From positions 1 through 64,000 of the forward strand of contig JAGWWF010000020.1 in NCBI GenBank assembly GCA_018970445.1: a DNA stretch of 64,000 nt, given 5' to 3'. Of this stretch, positions 29,646 through 39,266 are shown one piece after another. Under the pieces are notes generated by a model. The model saw only the letters and a program-made list of their open reading frames with translations. It did no database searches and was not told the DNA's origin. Source of the stretch: Alphaproteobacteria bacterium (GTDB lineage: Bacteria > Pseudomonadota > Alphaproteobacteria > Sphingomonadales > Sphingomonadaceae). Every line of letters begins with the position of its first letter. The first letter of the stretch is position 1. The translations under genes and the position numbers were made by a program.

Positions 29646-30947
29646 TTAGTTCTTGCGCAGCTGGATAATCTTTTCCGGCGACTCTTCCGTGACAGCATAA
29701 AGCGTGTCCATCGGCTCGTCGGAAACGATCACCGTCTCGCCGGCGGTGAAGCCGTTGAAGCCGGTGCGCATGGCCGAACCATAGGCACCCAGCATGCCGA
29801 TCTCGACATAGTCGCCAGCCTCTATGTCGGCCGGCAGCGCGAACGGGCCACGCATATAGTCCATGTCATCGCAGGTCGGGCCCCAGAAGCTGAACTCGAC
29901 GGTGCGGGTGCGGGAGGATTGCGCCCGCAACATCTCCACCGGAAAGCGCCAGTCGATATGCGCGGCATCGAACAGGGCACCATAGGCACCATCGTTGATG
30001 TAGAGCACATCGCCCTTTCGCGCTTCCACCCGCACCAGCACCGATGCATATTCGGCACTCAGCGCGCGGCCGGGTTCGCACCACAGCTCGGCGGAATAGG
30101 AAATCGGCAGCGCTTCGAAGGCGCGGTGGATCACCTCGAAATAGGCTTCCAGCCGGCCGGGTTCCATGCCGGGGTAGACGGACGGGAAACCGCCGCCGAC
30201 ATCGACAATGTCAACCGTCACGCCCGCCGAAACGATGGCGGCGCGCACCTGGGCCATGGCATCGCCATAGGCCTGCGGGCTCATCGCCTGGCTGCCGACA
30301 TGGAAGCAGATGCCCAGCGCATCGGCGACCTGGCGGGCCGCCATCAGCACGGGCGCGGCTTGATCGGCCGGCACGCCGAACTTGGAGGCCAGCGACAGCT
30401 TGGAATGGGACGACGACACCCGCAGCCGCACGCACAGCGTGAGATCGCTGGCCGGCACGCCATCACGGGCGGTCGCGGCCACGATCTTGTCCAGTTCCTC
30501 GATGGAATCGAGGCTGAACACGCGCACGCCATGGCTGTGATAGGCCTCGGCAATGGCTTCGGGGGCCTTGACCGGATGCATGAAGCAGAGCGTGGCGTTG
30601 GGTGCCACGTCCCGCACCAGGCGCACCTCGGCGATGGAGGCGACGTCAAAATGCGTCAGCCCCGCATCCCACAGGGTGCGGATCAGATCCGGCGACGGAT
30701 TGGCCTTCACGGCGTACATCGAGATACCCGGAAACTTCGACAGGAAGAATCGGGCAGCGCGGCGAGCGGCGTGCGGGCGAACGAGGGTAACTGGCTGCGT
30801 TGGACGCAGAGACAGCGCTACCCCCAGCGCGTTATGGTGCTTGAGCAACTCAAGGGACCTCCGGGTGGGCAAAGCATGTCGCAGCTGCGCGCTTGAACGG
30901 ATGGAGCCCGAAAACCCCGCCCGGTCGATCGCCGGCATTGACACCAA
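29646..30947 (-). CDS. Type III-fold ornithine/lysine decarboxylase (start uncertain)
   Basis: MYAVKANPSPDLIRTL (PLP Lys), HVGSQ, DVGGGFPSVYPG, GPTCDDMD. Confidence 0.9.
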   Translation of the reverse strand: MVSMPAIDRAGFSGSIRSSAQLRHALPTRRSLELLKHHNALGVALSLRPTQPVTLVRPHAARRAARFFLSKFPGISMYAVKANPSPDLIRTLWDAGLTHFDVASIAEVRLVRDVAPNATLCFMHPVKAPEAIAEAYHSHGVRVFSLDSIEELDKIVAATARDGVPASDLTLCVRLRVSSSHSKLSLASKFGVPADQAAPVLMAARQVADALGICFHVGSQAMSPQAYGDAMAQVRAAIVSAGVTVDIVDVGGGFPSVYPGMEPGRLEAYFEVIHRAFEALPISYSAELWCEPGRALSAEYASVLVRVEARKGDVLYINDGAYGALFDAAHIDWRFPVEMLRAQSSRTRTVEFSFWGPTCDDMDYMRGPFALPADIEAGDYVEIGMLGAYGSAMRTGFNGFTAGETVIVSDEPMDTLYAVTEESPEKIIQLRKN

Positions 30948-31013
30948 AGCTGCCTTGCGGTGGAAGTCCCATGGGGCAGCGCCAGGTTTGTTATGGAAGC
31001 ATGACGCCGGTGT

Positions 31014-31059
31014 AAAGCGGTTTTTTGTTACAATGGCACTGCTGGAAAAAATCCGCTTT
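31014..31059. other. Long inverted repeat in the intergenic region upstream of the dehydratase
   Basis: AAAGCGGTTTTTT ... AAAAAATCCGCTTT, 13 complementary positions with a single bulge, 19-nt spacer. Confidence 0.7.
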
Positions 31060-31120
31060 TGCGTTGGGCTTTCAAGGGCTTGCCTTGCTTATGACAAATT
31101 TGTGAAAGGACGTTTTTTCA

Positions 31121-32095
31121 ATGACTTCGCCGGTTCTGCATGACGACGTCGCAATTGCCGCAGCCCGGCTTGGCCACTGGCCGGTGCGCACCCCGCTGCT
31201 CAATTCGCCGGCGCTGGATGCTCTGTGCGGCGGCCGCATCTGGCTGAAGCCGGAGAATCTGCAACACACCGGCAGCTTCAAGTTTCGCGGCGCGATGAAC
31301 CGGCTGCTGGCGATCCCGGCCGAAGCGCGCGGTGGCGGCGTGGTCGCCTATTCATCGGGCAACCATGCGCAAGGCGTGGCGCGGGCCGCCCGGCTGCTCG
31401 GCATGGCGGCCACCATCGTGATGCCGGCCGATGCGCCGAAGCTGAAGGTGGAACGCACCCGCGCCGACGGGGCCGAGGTGGTGTTCTACGACCGGCTCAC
31501 CGAAAGCCGCGAGACGATTGCGGCCAGCATCGCCGAGGCCAGGGGCGCGCTGATCGTGCCGCCCTTTGCCGATCCGCTGATCATCGCCGGCCAAGGCACC
31601 GCCGGGCTGGAGGCAGTGGCCGATCTGGCCGCGATGGGCGAAACCGCCGATCTGGCGCTGGTGTGCTGCGGCGGCGGCGGCCTGGCCGGCGGGTTTGCGG
31701 CCGGCAGCCAATTGCCCACGGTCATCGTTGAACCCGAAGGCTATGACGATGTCTGCCGCAGCCTGGCCGCCGGCCATATCCTGCCGGTGGAAAACCCCGG
31801 CCCCACCCGCTGCGACGCGCTGCAAACATTGCGCATGGCCGAAATCACCTTTGCCACGCTGCGCCACCACGGCGCCACCGGCGTGGCAGTGAGCGAGGCC
31901 GAGGTGGCGCGCGCCGTCGCCTTCGCCGTTCGCGAATTGAAGCTGGTGGTGGAGCCCGGCGGCGCCGTCACGTTGGCGGCGCTGCTGGCCGGCCGGGTTG
32001 ACGTGGCCGGCAGATGCGTGATCGCCACCCTGTCGGGCGGCAATATCGATGCCGCCGTGCTGCTGGACTGTCTGCGCGAGGCCGGTGCGCTTTAG
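31121..32095 (+). CDS. Threonine/serine dehydratase-like PLP enzyme
   Basis: LKPENLQHTGSFKFRGA, SSGNHAQGVA, CCGGGGLAGG. Confidence 0.9.
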   Translation: MTSPVLHDDVAIAAARLGHWPVRTPLLNSPALDALCGGRIWLKPENLQHTGSFKFRGAMNRLLAIPAEARGGGVVAYSSGNHAQGVARAARLLGMAATIVMPADAPKLKVERTRADGAEVVFYDRLTESRETIAASIAEARGALIVPPFADPLIIAGQGTAGLEAVADLAAMGETADLALVCCGGGGLAGGFAAGSQLPTVIVEPEGYDDVCRSLAAGHILPVENPGPTRCDALQTLRMAEITFATLRHHGATGVAVSEAEVARAVAFAVRELKLVVEPGGAVTLAALLAGRVDVAGRCVIATLSGGNIDAAVLLDCLREAGAL

Positions 32096-32871
32096 GAAAC
32101 GATGCGGCGATACAGGTGCCAGGTGGCGTGGCCCAGCACGGGCAGCACCACCAGCAGGCCCAGAAAGGCCGGCAGCATGGCCATGAACAGGCTGCCCGCG
32201 ATCAGCACCGCCCAGATCAGCAGCATGTGGCCATTGGCGCGCATGGCCGACAGGCTGGTGATGATCGCCGTCATGAAATCAACGTCGCGATCCACCAGCA
32301 TCGGCAGGCTGACCACGGTGACCGCATAGAAAGCCAGTGCCATCGCCGCGCCCACCGCGCTGCCCACGGCCAGCATGATCAGGCCGGTGCTGGAGAGCAG
32401 GAAGGCGAAGCTGTCGGTTCCGCTGCCGGACTGGAAGATGGTGAAGATGGCATGGGCGATCATCAGCCAGAAGCCGAAGGCGACGAAGATGATCACCCCC
32501 ATGGAGAGGATCTGTTCGTCGCCGCGCCCCTTCAGCGCTGCCAGCACCGCAAGCCAGCGCAGCGGCAGGCCGGCCTCCCGCCGGCGGCTGACATCGTAAA
32601 GGCCAACCGCGCAGAACGGGGCCAGCAGGGGAAACCCCGCGGCGGCCGGCACCAGCCAGGCCACGGCAGACTGGTTCGCCAGCGCCCAGGCCAGCGCCAG
32701 CCCGGCGGCGACATAGATGCCGGCAAAGAACAGCCCGAATTGTGGCGCGGCCCGATAATCGGCCCAGCCGGCGGCCAGCGCCGCCTTCAGATCGGCCCAG
32801 GCCAGGCTGCGGCTGACATGGATCGCAACGGCGCCCGGCGGTTTGCGTCCGGTCTGTTCGGCCACCGCCAT
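32092..32871 (-). CDS. DUF2189-like integral membrane protein
   Basis: Multiple TM helices; PLLAPFCAVGLYDVSRRRE, ISMRANGH-like SLSAMRANGHMLLIW. Confidence 0.75.
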   Translation of the reverse strand: MAVAEQTGRKPPGAVAIHVSRSLAWADLKAALAAGWADYRAAPQFGLFFAGIYVAAGLALAWALANQSAVAWLVPAAAGFPLLAPFCAVGLYDVSRRREAGLPLRWLAVLAALKGRGDEQILSMGVIIFVAFGFWLMIAHAIFTIFQSGSGTDSFAFLLSSTGLIMLAVGSAVGAAMALAFYAVTVVSLPMLVDRDVDFMTAIITSLSAMRANGHMLLIWAVLIAGSLFMAMLPAFLGLLVVLPVLGHATWHLYRRIVS

Positions 32872-32974
32872 CGCCTGTGTCCCCCGCCATGCCGGCGCTG
32901 CACCGGTCGTTGCCGCGCATGATGCCAAACCGCGCCCGGCAACGGCCATAGGGATGAATGCGGATCGGGCCCGA

Positions 32975-34498
32975 TCAGGCGATGCCGGGCCGGGCAAAGC
33001 GGTGACCGGCGGGGATCTCGGCTGCCGCGGCCGGTTCCTCGCCAAACCAGCGCGCCACTTCACCTTGCGCCGCCGCGTCCAGATGCAGGCCCAGCTTGGT
33101 GCGCCGCCACAGCACGTCGGCGCTGCTGACTGCCCATTCCTCGCGCCGGAAATAGTCCAGCTCGGCTTCGAACACGCCGCCCAGATTGCGGCCCAGGCCG
33201 CCGGCCAGCAAGGTTTGCGTGGGCGCGCCGATCGTCATGGCCAGCCGCTTGATCAGCTTGGGATCATAATCGGCCTCGCGCCGTTGCAGATCCTCCAGCC
33301 AGCGCTTGAAGGCGGCCTGGCCATGTTCGCCGCGCCGCCGTTCGATGGCGCCGCCGGGCAGGGGGGCGCTGCCGGTCCAGCCCTTGCAGCGCGGCGCGAT
33401 GCGGGCCATCACATCCTCGGCCAGCACGCGATAGGTGGTGATCTTGCCGCCCACCACGGTCATCGCGTCCTGCCCGGCATGCTCCACCAGCCGATAATCG
33501 CGGGTGGTCTCCTTGTCGGCTTTGCCGGTTTCCAGGATCAGCGGCCGCACGCCCACGAACCGGTGCACCACATCATCGGGCGTCAACGGCCGCGCCAGAT
33601 AGCGGTTGGCGGCGGCCAGCAGATAGCTCACCTCGGCATCGCTCACGGTCGCGTCTTCCGGGCGCTGCACATCGCCTTCGGTGGTGCCGATCAGCGAATA
33701 ATCCCGTTCATAGGGGATGATGAAGATGATGCGGCCATCGGGCTGTTGCAGCATGAAGGCATCGCGCCCCAGATGCACGCGCCGGGTCACGATATGGCTG
33801 CCCTGCACCAGCCGCAGCGGCGGCGCATCGTTCAGGCCCATCACCCGCCGCGCCACATCTTCGGCCCAGGGGCCGGCAGCGTTGATCAGGCGGCGGGCGC
33901 GCAGGGTGCGGCCGTCGGCCAGCGCCAGTTCCCACACATCGCCCACGCGCGCGGCGCGGGCCACCGGCGTGCGTGGCAGCACCAGCGCGCCCCGCTCACG
34001 CGCGTCCTTCAGATTGTCCACCACCAGCCGGGCATCATCCACCCAGCCATCCCAATAACGCATGGCGCTGCGATAATCGCTGGCCAGCGCCCGGCCGGCC
34101 CGTTCGCTGCGCAGATCGATCCTGGCCGATCCCGGCACCACCTGGCGGCGGGCCAGATTGTCATACAGGAAGGTGCCCAGCCGCAGCAGCCATTCCGGCC
34201 GCATGCCCGGCGCGTGCGGCAGCACGAACGGCTGCGGCCAGGTGATGTGCGGCGCGATGTCAAGCAGCACCTCGCGCTCGGCCAGCGCCTTCCTGACCAG
34301 GCCAAAGGCATAATATTCCAGATAACGCAGGCCGCCATGGATCAATTTGGTGGAGGCCGACGAGGTGGCACCGCCCACATCGCCGGAATCGACGATGGCC
34401 ACCGACAGGCCGCGGCCGGCCGCATCACGGGCGATGCCGGCCCCGTTGATGCCCGCGCCGATGATGGCCAGATCGAAAAGTGAATTGATGTCGCTCAC
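32975..34498 (-). CDS. glpD: Glycerol-3-phosphate dehydrogenase
   Basis: LAIIGAGINGAGIARDAAGRGLSV FAD motif, STKLIHGGLRYLE. Confidence 0.95.
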   Translation of the reverse strand: MSDINSLFDLAIIGAGINGAGIARDAAGRGLSVAIVDSGDVGGATSSASTKLIHGGLRYLEYYAFGLVRKALAEREVLLDIAPHITWPQPFVLPHAPGMRPEWLLRLGTFLYDNLARRQVVPGSARIDLRSERAGRALASDYRSAMRYWDGWVDDARLVVDNLKDARERGALVLPRTPVARAARVGDVWELALADGRTLRARRLINAAGPWAEDVARRVMGLNDAPPLRLVQGSHIVTRRVHLGRDAFMLQQPDGRIIFIIPYERDYSLIGTTEGDVQRPEDATVSDAEVSYLLAAANRYLARPLTPDDVVHRFVGVRPLILETGKADKETTRDYRLVEHAGQDAMTVVGGKITTYRVLAEDVMARIAPRCKGWTGSAPLPGGAIERRRGEHGQAAFKRWLEDLQRREADYDPKLIKRLAMTIGAPTQTLLAGGLGRNLGGVFEAELDYFRREEWAVSSADVLWRRTKLGLHLDAAAQGEVARWFGEEPAAAAEIPAGHRFARPGIA

Positions 34499-34539
34499 GC
34501 GCCTTCCCTAACGGCGTTTGCCACCATAGAAAAGGCGAC

Positions 34540-36033
34540 ATGAACGACCAGCCCATGCCAGACCAGCTCATCCTCGTGCTCGATGCGGGCACCACCTCCA
34601 CCCGCGCCATCGCCTTCACGGCAACCGGCGCCATCGTCGCCAGCGCCGGCCGGCCGATGACGCAACATTATCCGGCCAGCGGCTGGGTGGAACATGACGC
34701 GGCGGAAATCTGGGCGCTGTCCATCGCCTGCCTGGAAGAGGTGGCAGCAGCGGTGGGCATTGATCGCATCGCTGCCATCGGCATCACCAACCAGCGCGAA
34801 ACCATCTGCTTCTGGGATCGCAGCACCGGCGAACCCCTGGCCCGCGCCATCGTCTGGCAGGATCGCCGCACCGCCGATCATTGTGCCCAGTTGAAAGCCG
34901 CCGATCCCGGCCTGGAAGCCCGTGTGCAGGCCAGGACCGGCCTGCTGCTCGATCCCTATTTTTCGGGCACCAAATTCCGCTGGGCGCTGGACAATTGGCC
35001 GATGGTGGCCGACGCCGCCAAGGATGGCCGGCTGGCAGTGGGCACGGTGGAAAGCTGGCTGATCTGGAAATTGAGCGGCGGCACCACGCATGTCACCGAC
35101 GCCACCAACGCCAGCCGCACGCTGCTGATGGATCTGGCGTCGTGCGAATGGGATGATGATCTGATCGCCCTGCTGGGCGTGCCGCGCGCCGCGCTGCCGG
35201 CCATTGTCGATTGCGCCGGGCCGCTGGCGCACGCCAGCCTGTTGGGCCGCACCATTGCGATCACCGGGGCCGCCGGCGATCAACAGGCTGCCGCCATCGG
35301 CCAGGGCTGCCTGACGGCGGGCGCGCTGAAGGCCACCTATGGCACCGGCTGTTTCCTGTTGGCCCATGCCGGTGCGAAGGCCCCGGTGTCGACCAATCGC
35401 CTGCTGTCCACCGTGGCGTGGCGGCTGGGCGGCAAGGCTGCCTATGCGCTGGAGGGCGCGATTTTCGTGGCCGGCTCGGCGGTGCAATGGCTGCGCGACG
35501 GGCTGGGAATCATTGCCACCAGCGCCGAATCCGAAGCGCTGGCGCAAAGCGTGCCCGACAATGGCGGCGTGACATTCGTGCCCGCGCTGGCCGGGCTGGG
35601 GGCGCCCTATTGGAACCCGGATGCGCGCGGCCTGATCTGTGGCCTGTCGGGCGGCACCACCCGCGCCCACATCGTGCGCGCCGCGCTGGAAGCGCAAGGC
35701 CAGCAGACCGCCGATCTGGTTGATGCGCTGGCCGCCGATGGCGTGGCCGCCGCCCGGCTGCGGGTGGATGGCGGCATGGTGGCCAACAACTGGCTGTGCC
35801 AGGATCTGGCCGACAGCTTGGGGATCGTGGTGGAACGGCCGCGCGTCATCGAAACCACCGCCATGGGCGCGGCCATGCTGGCCGGCGTGGGCGCCGGCCT
35901 GTTTGCCGATCTGGAAAGCGCCGCTGCCGCCATGGCCGCGGCCGATCGTAGCTTCCACCCCGCCATCGATGCCGCTGCCCGCGATGGGCGCCGGGCGCAG
36001 TGGCAGGCCGCCGTCGCCCGCGTGCTGGCCTGA
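34540..36033 (+). CDS. glpK: Glycerol kinase
   Basis: LVLDAGTTSTRAIAF, GWVEHDAAEIW, GITNQRET, FVPALAGLGAPYW. Confidence 0.96.
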   Translation: MNDQPMPDQLILVLDAGTTSTRAIAFTATGAIVASAGRPMTQHYPASGWVEHDAAEIWALSIACLEEVAAAVGIDRIAAIGITNQRETICFWDRSTGEPLARAIVWQDRRTADHCAQLKAADPGLEARVQARTGLLLDPYFSGTKFRWALDNWPMVADAAKDGRLAVGTVESWLIWKLSGGTTHVTDATNASRTLLMDLASCEWDDDLIALLGVPRAALPAIVDCAGPLAHASLLGRTIAITGAAGDQQAAAIGQGCLTAGALKATYGTGCFLLAHAGAKAPVSTNRLLSTVAWRLGGKAAYALEGAIFVAGSAVQWLRDGLGIIATSAESEALAQSVPDNGGVTFVPALAGLGAPYWNPDARGLICGLSGGTTRAHIVRAALEAQGQQTADLVDALAADGVAAARLRVDGGMVANNWLCQDLADSLGIVVERPRVIETTAMGAAMLAGVGAGLFADLESAAAAMAAADRSFHPAIDAAARDGRRAQWQAAVARVLA

Positions 36034-36215
36034 TGCCGGCGCAGATCACCCCGATCACCGGCCTGGCGCTGGTGGCGGCGCTGGCGCTGCTGGCGGGCGG
36101 CGTCTGGCTGCTGGGCCAGCCCGGCGCAAACCGCACCAAGGCGGTGCTGATGATGGTGGCCGGGCTGGTGGTGGCGTTCAACGCCTGGGTGAACAGCCTG
36201 CCGCTGCCGGCCTGA
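36033..36215 (+). CDS. Small (60 aa) two-TM membrane protein
   Basis: MPAQITPITGLALVAALALLAGGVWLLGQPGANRTKAVLMMVAGLVVAFNAWVNSLPLPA; start overlaps glpK stop. Confidence 0.6.
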   Translation: MPAQITPITGLALVAALALLAGGVWLLGQPGANRTKAVLMMVAGLVVAFNAWVNSLPLPA

Positions 36216-36240
36216 ACCGCTGCACCGCCATTCCGGCCAG

Positions 36241-36256
36241 TGTCGCACCTGCGACA
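36241..36256. promoter_or_regulatory. Palindrome, possible operator of the PQQ dehydrogenase gene
   Basis: TGTCGCA-CC-TGCGACA, perfect 7-bp arms, about 60 nt upstream of ATG at 36319. Confidence 0.45.
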
Positions 36257-36318
36257 AGCGCTGGTATCGCCGCGCCGGGGCTTGCCATAATCTTCGCCCA
36301 CATTCTGGGGAGGATGGC

Positions 36319-38448
36319 ATGATGCGGACAGGGATGGCAGCGACGCTGCTGATGGGATCGATGCTGGCCGCCGGGCTGGCGGTGTCGGGCGGGCCTGGCA
36401 GCGGCGTGCGCGGCGTGGATGCCCAGCGGCTGGCCAATGCCGGCGGTGAACCGGGCAACTGGATGACGCACGGCGGCACCTATGCCGAACAGCGCTTTGC
36501 CGATCTCACCCAGATCAACGCCGATAACGTGAAGCAGCTGGGCCTGGCCTGGTTTGCCGATCTGCCCACCAATCGCGGCCAGGAAGCCACGCCGATTGTG
36601 GTGGATGGCACGATCTACACCAGCACCAGCTGGTCCACGGTAATGGCGCTGGATGCCGAAACGGGCAAGGTGAAGTGGCGGTTTGACCCACGCGTGGACA
36701 AGGCGCGCGGCCACAGCGCCTGCTGCGATGTCGTCAATCGCGGCGTGGCGGTGTGGAACGGGCTGGTGTTCGTGGCCGCGCTCGATGGCCGGCTGATCGC
36801 GCTGGATGCGGGCACCGGCCGCGTGAAATGGTCAACGCAGACCTTCACCGATACGGCCAAGCCCTACACCATCACCGGCGCGCCGCGGGTGATGAAGGGG
36901 CTGGTGGTGATCGGCAACGGCGGCGGCGAACTGGGCGTGCGCGGTTATGTGACGGCCTATGACGCGATGACCGGCCAGAAGAAATGGCGCTTCTTCACGG
37001 TGCCGGGCAACCCGGCCAATGGGCCGGATGGCGAAGTGTCGGACAATGTGCTGGCCGGCAAGGCCGCCCCCACCTGGTTTGGCGAATATTGGAAGGGCGG
37101 CGGCGGCGGCACCGCCTGGGATGCCATCGTTTACGATTCCGAGCTGGATCAGCTCTATATCGGCGTTGGCAACGGATCCCCCTGGAACCACATGATCCGT
37201 TCGGACGGGAAGGGCGACAATCTGTTCCTGTCCTCCGTGCTGGCGCTCAAGCCCGATACCGGCGAATATCTCTGGCATTATCAGGGCACACCCGGCGAGA
37301 CGTGGGACTATACCGCGACCCAGCCGATCATGCTTGCAACGCTGCTGATCGACGGGCGCCCACGCAAGGTGCTGATGCAGGCGCCGAAGAATGGCTTTTT
37401 CTATGTGATCGACAGGGCCAATGGCCAGCTGATCTCGGCCAAGGGCTTTGCCACCCAGACCTGGGCGACCGGGGTTGACATGAAGACCGGCCGCCCGATC
37501 GAAGTGCCGGAAGCCCGCTATCGCACGGCCGGCGCGCTGGTGTTCCCCTCACCGCTGGGCGCGCACAACTGGCACCCGATGAGCTACAGCCCGCGCACCG
37601 GCCTGGTCTATCTGCCCGCGCAGGAAATCCCGCAGATGTACATGGCCCAGGCCGGCTTCGAACGCCGCGAAGGCGCGTGGAACCTGGGCATCAACATCGA
37701 TCCCGGATCGGTGCCGGATGACCGGGCGCAGTTCAAGGCGATCAAGGCCTCGCTCAAGGGCCGGCTGATCGCCTGGGACCCGGTGGCGCAAAAGCCGGCC
37801 TGGGAAATCGGCTATGATGGGCCGTGGAACGGCGGCACGCTGGCCACCGCCGGCAATCTGGTGTTCCAGGGCAATGGCGCGGGCGATTTCCAGGCCTTCA
37901 ATGCCAGCACCGGCAGCAAATTGTGGAACTTCAAGGCCCAGACCGGCATTGTTGCGCCGCCCGTCAGCTACAGCGTGAAGGGCCGGCAATATGTGGCGAT
38001 CATGGTCGGCTATGGCGGGGCCTATCCCCTGACCAGTGCCTTTGAAGACCCGCGCGAAGCCCGCAACGGCCGCCTGCTGGTGTTCAAACTGGGCGGCAAG
38101 GCGGCCCTGCCCAAGGCAACCGAACCGGTGTTCGCCGCGGCCAATCCCCCCAAGGACATGTTCACCCCGGCGCAGGTGAGCGAAGGCGCGGCGATCTATG
38201 CCGCAAACTGCGCCTTCTGCCACGGCCCGGATGCTCATGCATCGGGCATCGTGCCCGATCTGCGCCGCTCTGCCGTGCTCAGCGATGCCGAGGCGTGGAA
38301 GGCCATTGTCCATGATGGCGCGCTGAAGGCCAACGGCATGATCGCCTTCAGCCGCTGGTACAATCCGGCCCAGGTGGAAGCCGTGCGCGCCTATGTTGGC
38401 CAGCAGGCGAGGAAATTGCAGGCGCTGGAAGCCGGCGGCGGCAAATAG
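36319..38448 (+). CDS. PQQ-dependent quinohemoprotein alcohol dehydrogenase
   Basis: Repeated W-motif propeller blades, SACCD vicinal disulfide, C-terminal cytochrome c motif CAFCH. Confidence 0.93.
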   Translation: MMRTGMAATLLMGSMLAAGLAVSGGPGSGVRGVDAQRLANAGGEPGNWMTHGGTYAEQRFADLTQINADNVKQLGLAWFADLPTNRGQEATPIVVDGTIYTSTSWSTVMALDAETGKVKWRFDPRVDKARGHSACCDVVNRGVAVWNGLVFVAALDGRLIALDAGTGRVKWSTQTFTDTAKPYTITGAPRVMKGLVVIGNGGGELGVRGYVTAYDAMTGQKKWRFFTVPGNPANGPDGEVSDNVLAGKAAPTWFGEYWKGGGGGTAWDAIVYDSELDQLYIGVGNGSPWNHMIRSDGKGDNLFLSSVLALKPDTGEYLWHYQGTPGETWDYTATQPIMLATLLIDGRPRKVLMQAPKNGFFYVIDRANGQLISAKGFATQTWATGVDMKTGRPIEVPEARYRTAGALVFPSPLGAHNWHPMSYSPRTGLVYLPAQEIPQMYMAQAGFERREGAWNLGINIDPGSVPDDRAQFKAIKASLKGRLIAWDPVAQKPAWEIGYDGPWNGGTLATAGNLVFQGNGAGDFQAFNASTGSKLWNFKAQTGIVAPPVSYSVKGRQYVAIMVGYGGAYPLTSAFEDPREARNGRLLVFKLGGKAALPKATEPVFAAANPPKDMFTPAQVSEGAAIYAANCAFCHGPDAHASGIVPDLRRSAVLSDAEAWKAIVHDGALKANGMIAFSRWYNPAQVEAVRAYVGQQARKLQALEAGGGK

Positions 38449-38458
38449 GCTGGTCGGC

Positions 38459-39232
38459 TCAGCGGTTTGACTGGCCGTCGTCGATCTTGATGATCGTGCC
38501 GGTCACCGCTTCGGCCGCCGGGCTGACCAGATAGAGCAGGGTGGAATCCATCATCGCCGGATCGCCCAGCCGCTTGCGGCGGAAATGCTGCGTGATGTCG
38601 CCCATGCGGCTCATCATGCCGTCCATCATCTCGCTGGCAAAGGCGCCCGGCGCGATGGCGTTGACGTTGATCGCAAAGCGCGCCCACTCCACCGCCAGCA
38701 CCTCCGTCATCCGCACCACGGCGGCCTTGGTCATGCTGTACAGCGCTGCGCCATGGCCGTTGTATTCGAACGCCGCCATGGATGCGATGTTGACGATGCG
38801 CAAGGGCCGGCCATCGGCAATGCGGCGGGCGGCCAGGCTGGTGGAAAGCAGCCAGGGCGCATTGACGTTCACCGCCATCACCTGGTTGTAGAGGTCGGGG
38901 CTGACCTTGTGGGCGCGGGCGGCATCGGGAATGCCGGCATTGTTGATCAGGATCGAAACCGGGCCGATCGCGGCCTCCACCCGTTCGGCCAGGGCCAGGC
39001 ATTGCGCCTGATCGGCGACATCGATCGCAAAGGCCCGGCACTGGCCACCTGCGGCGGTGATTTCGGCCACCAGTGCCTCCAATTTGTCCACGCGGCGCGC
39101 GCAAACCGCCACGGTGGCGCCCGCTGCGGCCAGCACCCGGGCAAATCGGGCCCCCAGTCCCGATGAAGCCCCGGTGACGATGGCAATCTGGCCCGACAGA
39201 TCATGGCCAGCGTTGGGCAGGGGATAGGTCAT
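38459..39232 (-). CDS. SDR-family oxidoreductase
   Basis: TGASSGLG, NNAG, YSMTKAAV. Confidence 0.92.
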   Translation of the reverse strand: MTYPLPNAGHDLSGQIAIVTGASSGLGARFARVLAAAGATVAVCARRVDKLEALVAEITAAGGQCRAFAIDVADQAQCLALAERVEAAIGPVSILINNAGIPDAARAHKVSPDLYNQVMAVNVNAPWLLSTSLAARRIADGRPLRIVNIASMAAFEYNGHGAALYSMTKAAVVRMTEVLAVEWARFAINVNAIAPGAFASEMMDGMMSRMGDITQHFRRKRLGDPAMMDSTLLYLVSPAAEAVTGTIIKIDDGQSNR

Positions 39233-39266
39233 GCGCAATATCCTTTCGCGGCCAAGGCCAGCCGGT

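Noticed and set aside
28656-30896. 746-aa plus-strand ORF across DHS-like and ODC genes
   Set aside because: Antisense open frame spanning two well-supported genes and their spacer; no recognisable domain.
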